Positions 7,801 through 15,489 are shown, counted from the first letter of the stretch. The stretch: 16,970 nucleotides of DNA from BPJO01 sp037189665 (GCA_037189665.1 JBBCIV010000156.1:1-16970); one strand, 5' to 3'. Program-made: numbers and translations. Notes: generated from the letters alone by a model not told the origin.

Positions 7801-9290
7801 TTGTCGGGCGTGAGCCACGGAGGCGTTCCGGCATCGTCGGGCGACATCTCATACCGCAAACCGACTTTCGGCACTGTTAATCCACGGGCATAGTAGGTGC
7901 CCGGTGCGACCGGCGTGCCGGGAACGTTATACAGCCCGTGCTCCGCCGCCCCGACGTCGCGCCCAAGATCGTCGGTGCCGTCCCACCAGGCAACGTGGTC
8001 GCCGGCGGGATACGGCACGTCGGCGAGGAGGTTGCGGATGCGCTTCCCCGACGCATCCTCGATCACCATCGTCACATGGCGAGGCGCTTCCAGCTTGAAC
8101 GGAATCGCGATCGGCGGATTCGCAGTCGGCGCTGGCCATTCGGGGAGAATCGCGTCCTTCAGTGGGCGATCGCCCAGGCTTGCAAGCATGATCAACTCGC
8201 CCAGCCACACGCGCCGGCCATCAGCGTGATGGCCGCGAAGGTGAACGTGCAGGCCGTCGGTTCGCACGGGTTCCGTGAACCGCATCCGCACCCCGCCAGC
8301 CTGATGATCGGAGCCGAGATCGACAAAGTTGGCCCGCATCGAAGAGTCGTAGAAATCGGCCAGCCGATCGAAAGAGCGCGTCGTCGCCCACGATTGATCC
8401 GACGTCTTCGTCGGAACGATCCCCGCGACATCCGGCGGCGCAACCGCGATTTCCCCCGCCGTGCCACCGCAATCCCACAGCGCAAGCCCGCGCACCGATG
8501 CCGGCGTCGGAAAGGCGAGGATGACGTCCACCGGATCCGCAGACGAAACGCGCGGCTCGTTCGGCTGAACGGGCGCGGTCCGATCACGATTTGCCCAATC
8601 GCCCCCGCGCCGCCCGCGGTTGTCGTATCCATCGATTATCCGTCCGGCGTCGCGCGTGTTGGAACTGGTGAGAATACGTCCCTGCTTTGCGACATCCGCG
8701 TACCGATCCGCAAGCACGTAAACCCCACCCACCCGTCCGGCAAAATCGCCGGCGGTGATCGGCGGCAGGTGCGTGAAGCGGATCGCCCGCGTCTTGGTGC
8801 CGGGCGGCAGCGTCCAAAGTTGAATCGACGAGATGTCCGAGGGCTGATCTGTGGTCACGCTTCGGCCATCCAGCCGCTCGGCGGGCGTCCAGTGCGCGTC
8901 GTTGGCAAGATCGCCATGGCCCTGCACGCCGGCCTTCAACACGCTGACACGTGCATTGCCGACCGCCAACACCGAGCCCACCGGCACTTCGCTTGAGAAC
9001 GCCAACCTAAAATGCCGCACGCCCGTTGACGCACCCTTGCCGAAGAGGATCGGTCCCGATGCCGACGGGCCCGACTGCGTCCACAGCGCCCGGTGTCGCT
9101 GGTCTTGCATGCTGTCAATCGGCAACTCCTTTCCGTCCAGCCATTCCGCGTCCTTCGCCGGCAGGAGGTTCTCCCGGACGACCGGCGTTCGGAACACGCC
9201 AAAATCGACGCCCTGCGCGCCCGCGAAGGACGGGAGCGAGATCAAGAGCATCGCAACAACACAGATGGCGATATGGGATCGTTTCAACAT
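4827..9290 (-). CDS. Large secreted beta-propeller protein with FlgD-like Ig domain and C-terminal CBM9/DOMON-like domain
   Basis: A 1487-residue protein. I chose the ATG at 9290 rather than an in-frame one at 9446, because the longer form would overlap the dehydrogenase gene by 128 bp and bury the signal peptide. From 9290 the protein opens with MLKRSHIAICVVAMLLISLP and an AGA cleavage site near residue 25. Residues about 30-400 are beta-rich and may hold discoidin-like folds. About 404-460 is a FlgD-like Ig domain (VTMVIEDASGKRIRNL, then PVAPGTYYARGL). A long propeller-like region follows, with an EF-hand-type loop DRNNDGVVQANE at 970-981. About 1255-1487 resembles a CBM9/DOMON sugar-binding domain starting at VQVDGDLSEWA. 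It is a relative of the 14287-10442 gene and sits 28 nt after the dehydrogenase, probably in one transcript. It is presumably exported; ligand unknown, and no catalytic motif was seen. Confidence 0.92.
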   Translation of the reverse strand: MLKRSHIAICVVAMLLISLPSFAGAQGVDFGVFRTPVVRENLLPAKDAEWLDGKELPIDSMQDQRHRALWTQSGPSASGPILFGKGASTGVRHFRLAFSSEVPVGSVLAVGNARVSVLKAGVQGHGDLANDAHWTPAERLDGRSVTTDQPSDISSIQLWTLPPGTKTRAIRFTHLPPITAGDFAGRVGGVYVLADRYADVAKQGRILTSSNTRDAGRIIDGYDNRGRRGGDWANRDRTAPVQPNEPRVSSADPVDVILAFPTPASVRGLALWDCGGTAGEIAVAPPDVAGIVPTKTSDQSWATTRSFDRLADFYDSSMRANFVDLGSDHQAGGVRMRFTEPVRTDGLHVHLRGHHADGRRVWLGELIMLASLGDRPLKDAILPEWPAPTANPPIAIPFKLEAPRHVTMVIEDASGKRIRNLLADVPYPAGDHVAWWDGTDDLGRDVGAAEHGLYNVPGTPVAPGTYYARGLTVPKVGLRYEMSPDDAGTPPWLTPDNTGGWGTNHTPPSAAAFVPADRNVLNEPLVFIGSYVSEGGHGLFWVDRDGRKRGGVGHMGGSWTGAQTLATDIGPKSDPQTAIYVASGFQGEVRFTSMTRDFRERVLVKIPLRTKVPLPGKPEPVPDAIHVNVDVPPGDACQVGDLAAHDGLVVASLPAINELWVVDAAKPRLLARVALEKPHGIAFNKAGELLAVSGDKIVRLDLPATLRQGSEVAVISNMPQKPVVAGLDDPRHLELDLGGNLIVSEWGKLHQVRVYSPAGKLVRSIGKPGAPAVGPYDQLQCNRPSGAVMDTAGRYWITEGHFQPKRVSRWSKNGDLEKAWYGPSAYGGGGMLDPFDRTLFYNGGMAFRLDWEKQTATLERVLWPHPQLLSLDERPQVPTNRNHSNGLPENAHRVDGRRFFSNWTNCSPTGGSAVAVIWEDIAGKLKPVAAMGNPWDWELLAKAEFASIWPKGTSPQTTGRKVPLWCAWLDRNNDGVVQANEVDIRVVKDAGQQGSGGVTVQRDLAFVLRVEDRVLRFPAKVGKGLVTYDFDAPEVLNTGAQQRVSTGGDVHLLTADNRLFSYPAVAPYSRWSIGGGKVGEATWSYPNLWPGLHPSHHAPVSEPGMLTGTTRLIGHDITPRGGEAGPLIFLNENLGQLPVFTSDGLLVTKLFHDARVAPHWRMPAQRRGMSVDGLTLGEECFWPSVVQLEDDGSIVLCTGAHSISSLVVVEGLDQIVRLPCTPVHVDEATLAKCVEWREARERERQSLEVPKHLVVPIRESAVQVDGDLSEWAAGEWAEIDNRGTRAWFQSSAKPYAVSASAQIAGDRLYLAWQSENEKPLTLNSAERPTAPFKTGSALDLMLSVDPDAPQHRKSAVAGDLRLIVTRKPDGKTWAMLYRAVVPGTPPAEKVPFSSPWRTITFDAVEDVSSVVELANRDGNYEVSVPLATLGLKPASGMRVKGDLGVLRGESGITTQRVYWSNKATVITADVPDEATLQPGLWGTFELR

Positions 9291-9299
9291 CACGTCGAG

Positions 9300-9304
9300 C
9301 CTTT
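9300..9304 (-). promoter_or_regulatory. Shine-Dalgarno-like AAAGG supporting the start at 9290
   Basis: AAAGG lies nine bases upstream of the ATG at 9290, inside the 28-nt gap after the dehydrogenase stop. It is a modest match but supports the start that leaves the signal peptide at the N-terminus. Confidence 0.45.
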
Positions 9305-9318
9305 GATAAACGACTTCT

Positions 9319-10377
9319 TCACTCGGGCCATTCGAACGCCAGCGCCGACACCTCAGCCGGATGGTCGCGCAGGCGCAGGTAGGCGTGCGGCGCATCGCGG
9401 TAGTCGTCCGGCGCGTCCAGGAAATCGCTTGTATCGAGCGTGCCACGCCGGATCTGTTCGATCACAGCCTGGCGATCTTCGACCGTCCGGTCGCGCGGCG
9501 TCAGCACGATCGCCCCTTCGTCGGGCATGCCGCCGTCAGGCGAGGCTTCGATCGTGTCGGTGTACGTCGCGAGAAACGCCAACCGCGGCCAGTGCGCGGC
9601 GTTTGCGCGAAGCTGGTCGATGCGATACCCAACGCGTGGCCGACTCGTCGGCGTCGACCGGACGACACGCCGGGCCAGCCGCGCCCCTTCGGCACTGGCG
9701 GAGGCCTCGACAATGATGTCCGCCCCGTCGCCGGCGTGGGCTCGCACCCTGGCGACGACGTCAGGCCCGCGGCCGCTGATCGCCGCGGTGGCGCCCCAGC
9801 GCAGGGCGCGTTGCAGCCGCGACTCTTCCAGATCGACGACGATCACCCTCGCCCCGTGATACAACAGCCACTTGGCCGCCAGCGCCCCGATCATGCCCTG
9901 CCCGATCACCACCGCCGTCTCGCCGGGAGCGGGCATCGCCAAGGTGACGCCGCGCCACGCGATCGCCCCCACTTCGGCGACCACGTAATCCCACGGCCGG
10001 GCGGACGGGGGCAGGCGGACCGGGCGGTCTTCGCCCGTCACCTTGTACCGATGTCGGCTCGCCTGTCCCCCCCACAACGAGGTCAGTCCTTCGATCGGCA
10101 ACGGATTGCGGCCGCTGATCCATTCGCCGATCGACCATCCCTGTACGCCGCCGCCCACTTCGACGATCTGTCCGATCACCGAGTAACCGGGGATCACCGG
10201 AAAGCGGTCTTTCGACTCCTTCGTCCCCGCCAGAATGCGCAGTTCCGTACCCGGCGAGACGAACGTGTACCGAGTCTGAACGACGATCTCATCATCCCCG
10301 CAGAACGGCAACGGCCGTGTTTGCAAGGCAACCTGCCCGGGAGCGGGAAAGACAATGACGTTTGTCGTACTGGCCAC
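9319..10377 (-). CDS. Medium-chain dehydrogenase/reductase (zinc-less, alcohol dehydrogenase-like)
   Basis: A 352-residue protein, normal length for the MDR superfamily, starting at GTG with AGGA six bases upstream. The N-terminal GroES-like domain includes SPGTEL at 41-46 and IPGYSVIGQIVEVG at 62-75. The nucleotide-binding Rossmann motif VIGQGMIG is at 157-164, followed by VIVVD ending at Asp182, which suggests NAD(H) preference. The usual catalytic zinc ligands are absent: the Cys of a CGTD-type motif aligns with Pro42, and the GHE motif is GYS at 64-66. The only Cys is Cys26, so the four-Cys structural zinc site is missing too. The SPGTEL and PGY features recall the BchC-like branch of zinc-less MDR proteins; this is a resemblance, not an assignment. 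Probably a cytoplasmic oxidoreductase acting on a sugar or polyol derivative, but the substrate cannot be read from sequence. It sits between two giant secreted-protein genes, 64 and 28 nt away. Confidence 0.9.
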   Translation of the reverse strand: MASTTNVIVFPAPGQVALQTRPLPFCGDDEIVVQTRYTFVSPGTELRILAGTKESKDRFPVIPGYSVIGQIVEVGGGVQGWSIGEWISGRNPLPIEGLTSLWGGQASRHRYKVTGEDRPVRLPPSARPWDYVVAEVGAIAWRGVTLAMPAPGETAVVIGQGMIGALAAKWLLYHGARVIVVDLEESRLQRALRWGATAAISGRGPDVVARVRAHAGDGADIIVEASASAEGARLARRVVRSTPTSRPRVGYRIDQLRANAAHWPRLAFLATYTDTIEASPDGGMPDEGAIVLTPRDRTVEDRQAVIEQIRRGTLDTSDFLDAPDDYRDAPHAYLRLRDHPAEVSALAFEWPE

Positions 10378-10383
10378 TGATAT

Positions 10384-10387
10384 TCCT
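10384..10387 (-). promoter_or_regulatory. Shine-Dalgarno AGGA for the GTG-started dehydrogenase
   Basis: AGGA (within CCAGGA) on the minus strand lies six bases before the GTG at 10377. It supports GTG as start; no better ATG places the GroES-like fold at the N-terminus. Confidence 0.5.
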
Positions 10388-10441
10388 GGTTAGATCGCGC
10401 GCGCGTGCCTGTCGGCAAGAGAACCCATATCTCGGTAAACC

Positions 10442-13400
10442 CTACCGCCCGATGCGGATTGGACCCCAGTTGGCGACGTTGAGCGCCGACTCGGTCGGCA
10501 CGTCGGACACCATGCCGGTGTTCTTGTCATGCCAATAGAGACGAACGGCGCGATTGGTGCCGGTCGGATCGGAATAGATAACGCCGACGATACCCTTGAT
10601 CGACTCCAGGTTCGCCGGGTCGATGCCCAGGTCGGCCAGCGGGATCGTCAGCAGAATCGAATAGCCACTGAATCCGCTGGCCGACTTAACCGTGGCGGAT
10701 TCGAGGCGTTTGACGACGTCGAACGCCCTCGCGTTGGCCGGGTTGTTCTCGACAACGTAGGTCATCGGGTTCACCTTTTCCGGTGTCTCTTTTTGCCAGT
10801 AGATCACGGTGTTTCGACCTTCGACCGGGGCCGCCAGCACACGGATGGGCCCGCGGCCGGGAATGTCGAGCTGCAGGTCGACCGCATCTCCGCCGATGAA
10901 AGCATGCGTGAAGCTGCCTGCCCCGTTCTTCCAAGGAGACGGATCGGCGACCTGATACATGACGGCCAGGTTCCTGCCGTCGTGTGCCATCGCGGCGCGC
11001 CACCAACGTGCGGGATTGCCCGCCTCGACGACCTTCCAATCCGGCGCACTGGCGATCAGCGGTGTGCCCTGCGGCATTTCCGCCGCGACGGGCTCGGCCG
11101 GCAGTTTTTCCACGCGGGCGATCAACAGTTCCGACGGTTCCGACATCGCGTCTTTGTGGCGGGCGGCAGCAATGCGCGAGCCCTCTCCGATCTGCTCGGA
11201 CGTGATCGTGACCGACAACTGCTGCCTGCGCGTCGTCTCAAGCCCGGTCAACTCCATGATGCGGTACGATGCCCCGCCAAGCTGCACCATGATCTTCCCG
11301 CGCTCGTCCTTCCAGATGAAGCCGCCGAAGCTTTCCTGACCGGTATAGGTTTCGTCAAGGGTGACCTCCCCCTTGGCATCCTGGCAGATGCTGGAGATGA
11401 ACAAGCCATCCATACTCATGAGGAACCACTCGCCGCGATCGCCGGCCAGCGCGGTGATGCTGCCGACGCCGGGAACGTCCTCGACGACGCCATTCGTGCG
11501 GAACGGCGCGGTCAACAGACCGCGCCGCGCCGCCGGTCCGTCGTGTCGGCCATAGGGGTTCGGGTATGACCCGCGCCGGCCATCGACGGTATGAAAGGCG
11601 ATTCCGTTGGAAATGTTCCCCGCCCGGTCGATCACCGCCGTCCCAGTGGAGCCCTGCGCGTGCAGGTCGATCTCGATGGTGTTCGGCGGGCGGACGGCGT
11701 TGGCAAAATCGTAGAGCGGCACGCCCTGCTCGGTCAGCCCCTTGAGCGGGTAGATCCACTGATCGCCGGTGAGAATCGTCAGGTCGGGACCGACCCAGCC
11801 AACGCTCCAATAGTGCTTCTGACCTTTGATGTTGTCGACGGTCTCGCCGGGATCGGCGATGCCATTGTAGTTGCGATCGATCCAGGCGCTATTCGGCGCC
11901 CCCCTGTCGCCGAACTTCACGCGAACGCGCGGGCGAAAGATGCCGGCGTCGTCGCGCATCGCGATGACCAGGTCTCGGAAGAACCCATATCCGCCCTGGT
12001 ATCCGGGCGCCGTCACCGCGTACTCACGGCCCTCGTAGACATACACAAACCCGCGGGCCGGCGCGATATCCGGATGAAACATCAGCGGCGTCTCGGCCGT
12101 GGGACGGGTCCACGGATCGGGATTCGGATCAAACTTGAACTCAACGCCGTGCGCGATGAACCGCGTATGATCGTTCGTGAACGGAAAGCCAGCCATCGCG
12201 CCGTAATCCGCGCCGCCCCAATACTGCTTCAGCAGCTTGGCGTCGGCGGACCACGTAGTAATACGCTTGCTGGTCTTGCTCGCCTCGGCGATCCAAAGCC
12301 GCCCTTTGGAGTCGAAATCAACGCCTAACGGCAGGATCAGATCCGTCTGAACAAACGTTCCCGCCGGCCTCTCACCGTTAGGGTTGACCGCAGCGCTGAC
12401 GCCGAAGGCACCGCCAAGTTTTTCCGTGTTCGGCGGGTCTTTCGCCTCGTAAGCCTCGCCAACGGTCTGGATGCGTTCTCCATCGGCGGAATAGACGAAG
12501 ACCTGATTGGTCTTCTGGTCGCTGATCGCAAAACGAGCGGCATCATGGCTGACGCCAAGCCGCACCGGCTGCGCTAATCCCTGCGCGACGAATACGGTTT
12601 CGCCCTTCTTTCCATCAGCGTTGATGACTGCCACCATCCCGTCTGCGAAGAGCCCGTAGAGTTTGCCATCGCGATCTCTGATTGCCCGCAGATCGTCCGC
12701 CGGCACTTCTAGTTGGACATCGCCGGTTTCGGGATCGAGCACCTTGAGCGAATACCCCCGCATCTGTACATAAAGCCGGCCATGAGCATGAGCAATGCTG
12801 CTAGCATTGGGCACACGATCGCTCTCGGCCGCATTCGGAACGAGCGCGATATTCGGGCTCCGGGCGGCGTCGCCGAACGGCACCAGTTGCGCGTTCTCAA
12901 GCGACAGACGGCGAACGACCGTCTTCTTGATCCACATGTCGCGTGACAACGTGAACGCGTACTTCTCGCCAATCGCGACATCGAGGATCTCGTTTCCGTC
13001 GGCCCACTGAATAATGCCGGTGTCGCTATTGATGCGGATGAGCCCCGCCCCGCCTTCCGTGCCCGTAAACCCGACCAGCGTAATGTTGCCACGCGTGGCA
13101 ATCGCGGTCGGATGACCGTGGTTGGAACCCCAGAGCTTGGTGCCTTCATCGGTCGGCCACGGGGGCGTGGCGGCGTTGTAGACGCTGTTGACGAACTTCA
13201 TGCCGATCGGTCGATGGTCAACGATCGTCACCCCGTAAGTGCCGGGCGCGACGGGCTTTCCGGCGTCGTCCAGACCGTCCCAGTAATCGGTCGCCTGCCC
13301 CGCCTTGCGCGGATACTGGCCAAAGAGGTTTCGGACGCGAACGCCGTTGGCATCGTCGATCGCGATCGTCACCTCCCGATCGTCCGGAAGCGAATAAGTG

Positions 13401-14287
13401 ATCGGCAACGAGCCGTATGTGTCATAATCCTGAAACTGGCGAAGCCGAACGGCCTGAAGCTCTTTCTGGCGTTCGGTGATATCAAGGTGGCCCTTGTCGC
13501 GGATGACGGCACGGCCCCAATCCTTGCGGGCACGAAACATGAAGATGCGGTTGGCGTTTTCCTTGTTGACGTTGTCCGCCAGCCGGTGCATCGGCCACTC
13601 GGGTTCGCCGCGAGGGTTGCCCCACATGCCCTCGATTCCAAAAACGAACGACTCGCCAGGACGCATCGTGCTGCCCTCCAGGCGGCAATACGACCACGGC
13701 CAGAACGCCTCGATGTTGTACCCTTTTCCGTCCGCCCACGGCGCGATCGCCACCTTCCCGCCACGGCTGGCCATATCGTTGCCAAACCGTTCTGCCAAAT
13801 CCGCGCGCGGCGGGCCGGTGTCGTCGTCCTTGTGCCCGCCGTGATGAACGATCATGTACGGCTTCTGCTCCAACGTGGAGTAGAACAGGTTGATGTGCAT
13901 CTGGTGTTCGGCGGGCGTGCGATCGTCGAAGATCACCCGGGCCTGGAAGCAGTCGGCCCGCCAACTGTGGCTGAAATCCTTCCCCATTACCCGGTTCACC
14001 ATCGGCGTCTGGTCGTGGAAGCGGGCCAGGAAGTACACCCCCTTCTCGTCCCACATCAGGTGCGTCCACACGCTGAAACGATCCACGATCACCGGGCTGT
14101 TATAACTCCAAATGCCGGCGGACAAGTCCCAGTCGGCATCCTTGCCGTCGATCACCATTTCCCCTGGCGCAGGAACGACGTTTACCTCCTCATTGAAGGA
14201 CATCGTCCGCTGATCTGCGAGCACGCAGGTCGCACACGATAGGTACCACACCATCACTCCGCGCCAAAACCACGACAACCGATCCAT
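10442..14287 (-). CDS. Large secreted CBM9/DOMON - FlgD-Ig - beta-propeller - CBM9/DOMON protein
   Basis: A 1281-residue protein. An in-frame ATG at 14419 would add 44 residues and overlap the prepilin gene by 26 bp. The ATG at 14287 has GAGGAG ten bases upstream and yields a signal peptide (MDRLSWFWRGVMVWYLS, cleavage near VLA at residue 24), so I chose it. Residues about 45-285 resemble a carbohydrate-binding CBM9/DOMON-like domain (VIDGKDADWD, later WHTHLM-like and FWPWSY aromatic stretches). About 300-355 is a FlgD-like Ig domain (VTIAIDDANGVRVRNLF, then PVAPGTYGVTI). About 370-1060 is propeller-like with NHL-type segments (GVDFDSKGRLWIAEA). An EF-hand-type loop DRNYNGIADPGE spans 804-815. 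About 1080-1281 resembles a second CBM9/DOMON domain. No enzyme active site was recognised. It shares core architecture with the 9290-4827 gene and lies 64 nt upstream of the dehydrogenase. Likely extracellular glycan binding; the ligand is unknown. Confidence 0.93.
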   Translation of the reverse strand: MDRLSWFWRGVMVWYLSCATCVLADQRTMSFNEEVNVVPAPGEMVIDGKDADWDLSAGIWSYNSPVIVDRFSVWTHLMWDEKGVYFLARFHDQTPMVNRVMGKDFSHSWRADCFQARVIFDDRTPAEHQMHINLFYSTLEQKPYMIVHHGGHKDDDTGPPRADLAERFGNDMASRGGKVAIAPWADGKGYNIEAFWPWSYCRLEGSTMRPGESFVFGIEGMWGNPRGEPEWPMHRLADNVNKENANRIFMFRARKDWGRAVIRDKGHLDITERQKELQAVRLRQFQDYDTYGSLPITYSLPDDREVTIAIDDANGVRVRNLFGQYPRKAGQATDYWDGLDDAGKPVAPGTYGVTIVDHRPIGMKFVNSVYNAATPPWPTDEGTKLWGSNHGHPTAIATRGNITLVGFTGTEGGAGLIRINSDTGIIQWADGNEILDVAIGEKYAFTLSRDMWIKKTVVRRLSLENAQLVPFGDAARSPNIALVPNAAESDRVPNASSIAHAHGRLYVQMRGYSLKVLDPETGDVQLEVPADDLRAIRDRDGKLYGLFADGMVAVINADGKKGETVFVAQGLAQPVRLGVSHDAARFAISDQKTNQVFVYSADGERIQTVGEAYEAKDPPNTEKLGGAFGVSAAVNPNGERPAGTFVQTDLILPLGVDFDSKGRLWIAEASKTSKRITTWSADAKLLKQYWGGADYGAMAGFPFTNDHTRFIAHGVEFKFDPNPDPWTRPTAETPLMFHPDIAPARGFVYVYEGREYAVTAPGYQGGYGFFRDLVIAMRDDAGIFRPRVRVKFGDRGAPNSAWIDRNYNGIADPGETVDNIKGQKHYWSVGWVGPDLTILTGDQWIYPLKGLTEQGVPLYDFANAVRPPNTIEIDLHAQGSTGTAVIDRAGNISNGIAFHTVDGRRGSYPNPYGRHDGPAARRGLLTAPFRTNGVVEDVPGVGSITALAGDRGEWFLMSMDGLFISSICQDAKGEVTLDETYTGQESFGGFIWKDERGKIMVQLGGASYRIMELTGLETTRRQQLSVTITSEQIGEGSRIAAARHKDAMSEPSELLIARVEKLPAEPVAAEMPQGTPLIASAPDWKVVEAGNPARWWRAAMAHDGRNLAVMYQVADPSPWKNGAGSFTHAFIGGDAVDLQLDIPGRGPIRVLAAPVEGRNTVIYWQKETPEKVNPMTYVVENNPANARAFDVVKRLESATVKSASGFSGYSILLTIPLADLGIDPANLESIKGIVGVIYSDPTGTNRAVRLYWHDKNTGMVSDVPTESALNVANWGPIRIGR

Positions 14288-14297
14288 GGAATTATTA

Positions 14298-14303
14298 CTC
14301 CTC
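14298..14303 (-). promoter_or_regulatory. Shine-Dalgarno GAGGAG fixing the start at 14287
   Basis: GAGGAG on the minus strand lies ten bases upstream of the ATG at 14287. It is the main reason for rejecting the longer start at 14419, which overlaps the prepilin gene. Confidence 0.7.
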
Positions 14304-14393
14304 AAGGGGATATCAAGCGGACGCCCATCGGCGCGCGTGACCAGGCTCTGAACGCCATCAACTGCTACAGGCATCAAGAAGGATGTTGAGAGG

Positions 14394-15272
14394 CTACCAC
14401 CCGAAATAGGCGCGGGCACTGCCGGTCGCCGAGCCGATGACCGCCGTTCCGTAGGCCGTCGGAACGTCCCTCAGCATGCCGAGGTTGTTGGTCCGCGGCA
14501 TAATCATGTTGGACGGGTAATACACTGCCGAGCCGAGCACGGCCCCGTTGAAGTTGTAGCGTTCGACCCCCTGCGCAATCGGCGCCACAGGGAACCAGCG
14601 AACGGAGCCGTCCGTACACGCGACGTTCCCACCCGCCGGACGCCCGGTTGACGTGTTCCAGTGGCCCGTGTGATGCGGTGCCACCGAACCAGCCGTCGCA
14701 AGCACCATTCGGTCGGCGAACAATGCTGCCGATCCGCCGGTGATGCTCTGATACCTGCGGGCAATCGCCTGGAGCTTCGTCAGCTTCATCGGATAATCCC
14801 GCGTGCTGCCGGTCATGAACGCGTACGTGGCGTTGTCATAGTTGGGACGCGAAGCAGTGGTCGGGCAAACCAGCAACCGTGGCGGGTTGAATCGCAACCC
14901 CAGAGACTGGACGCCCGGACCGGTCGAGCCAAAGTCGTGCCCCGGGCTGAACGGCGACAGGTCCAGCCCCAACTGCCTGTGGAAGAAGTTCCACATCGTG
15001 CCGTCGCCGATGTTGTCGTTCTTGTAGGTGAACTTCCCCTCCATGGCGTCGTTGTTATATCCCTGCTGCATGATGACGTCTTTGTTCTCGTTGGCGTACA
15101 TCCGTATCCCCAGCGCAATCTGCCGCAGGTTGGAAGCGCAGCTGACCCGCTTGGACGCCTCGCGTGCCTTCCGCATTGCTGGCAGCAGGATGGAAATCAA
15201 AACCGCAATGATCCCGATGACCACCAGTAACTCGACCAGCGTAAATCCCCGATCTAGACGTGCAGTACGCAT
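14394..15272 (-). CDS. Prepilin-like protein with N-terminal methylation/cleavage motif (DUF1559-type)
   Basis: A 292-residue protein with a GGAGAG just upstream of the ATG at 15272. The leader has a short basic segment, then RGFTLVELLVVIGIIAVLIS: prepilin peptidase would cut after Gly9, Phe10 would be the methylated residue, and Glu14 is the conserved +5 glutamate. Residues 12-30 form the hydrophobic helix. The next stretch (AREASKRVSCASNLRQIALG, MYANEN) is the typical continuation in the planctomycete prepilin-like family. A later LLVCP at 133-137 and a DGSVRWF motif at 221-227 fit the DUF1559-type pattern. These proteins are extremely numerous in planctomycetes and their role, assembly into pseudopili or surface display, is poorly known. 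No secretion ATPase or prepilin peptidase lies nearby. It lies 106 nt upstream of the CBM9/propeller gene, possibly in the same transcript. Confidence 0.95.
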   Translation of the reverse strand: MRTARLDRGFTLVELLVVIGIIAVLISILLPAMRKAREASKRVSCASNLRQIALGIRMYANENKDVIMQQGYNNDAMEGKFTYKNDNIGDGTMWNFFHRQLGLDLSPFSPGHDFGSTGPGVQSLGLRFNPPRLLVCPTTASRPNYDNATYAFMTGSTRDYPMKLTKLQAIARRYQSITGGSAALFADRMVLATAGSVAPHHTGHWNTSTGRPAGGNVACTDGSVRWFPVAPIAQGVERYNFNGAVLGSAVYYPSNMIMPRTNNLGMLRDVPTAYGTAVIGSATGSARAYFGW

Positions 15273-15277
15273 AAGCG

Positions 15278-15283
15278 CTCTCC
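15278..15283 (-). promoter_or_regulatory. Shine-Dalgarno GGAGAG for the prepilin-like gene
   Basis: GGAGAG on the minus strand ends five bases before the ATG at 15272, confirming that start, which also puts the cleavage motif at residues 8-14. Confidence 0.65.
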
Positions 15284-15389
15284 GAAAAAAGACTTGCGAC
15301 CAATAAGATCAACACGCTGGTTCGCGTTCCGTCGCCATACGACGTGCGGGAACGGGAACGCGCCTCCGCCAAGGTTGATCCGAAAAGCA

Positions 15390-15417
15390 CATTGGGTTGC
15401 GGTCAGGCATCCCAATG
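15390..15417 (-). terminator. Weak terminator-like hairpin between the PEP-CTERM and prepilin genes
   Basis: The minus strand reads CATTGGG, a 14-base loop, then CCCAATG, followed by TGCTTTTC. The seven-base-pair stem is perfect, but the loop is long and the T-run is only four bases. It could end or attenuate transcription from the PEP-CTERM gene; alternatively it is chance. The 267-nt gap 15273-15539 otherwise shows only the inverted repeat at 15490-15522 and no ORF with coding features. Confidence 0.3.
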
Positions 15418-15489
15418 GCGGTTTCGAGAGTCCATTTACGATGGCCGGCGCGTCACACGCGCAGCCAGCCGTCGCTTTTCTCTATTGCA

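Noticed and set aside
9291..9446. N-terminal extension of the 9290-4827 protein to an ATG at 9446
   Set aside because: The extension overlaps the end of the dehydrogenase, is Arg/Thr-rich, and would bury a good signal peptide that begins at 9290.
9361..10380. Plus-strand frame of 339 codons opposite the dehydrogenase
   Set aside because: The minus-strand frame has a clear MDR fold and Rossmann motif; the antisense product is composition-driven and matches no family.
10378..10441. GC alternation (gcgcgcgcg) in the spacer upstream of the dehydrogenase
   Set aside because: It is short and expected in high-GC DNA; there is no stem or motif to support a regulatory call.
13112..14242. Plus-strand frame of 376 codons opposite the CBM9/propeller gene
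   Set aside because: It is a GC-rich antisense shadow with no domain; the minus frame carries a signal peptide and coherent domains.
14288..14419. N-terminal extension of the 14287-10442 protein to an ATG at 14419
   Set aside because: It overlaps the prepilin gene by 26 bp, and GAGGAG plus a signal peptide support 14287.
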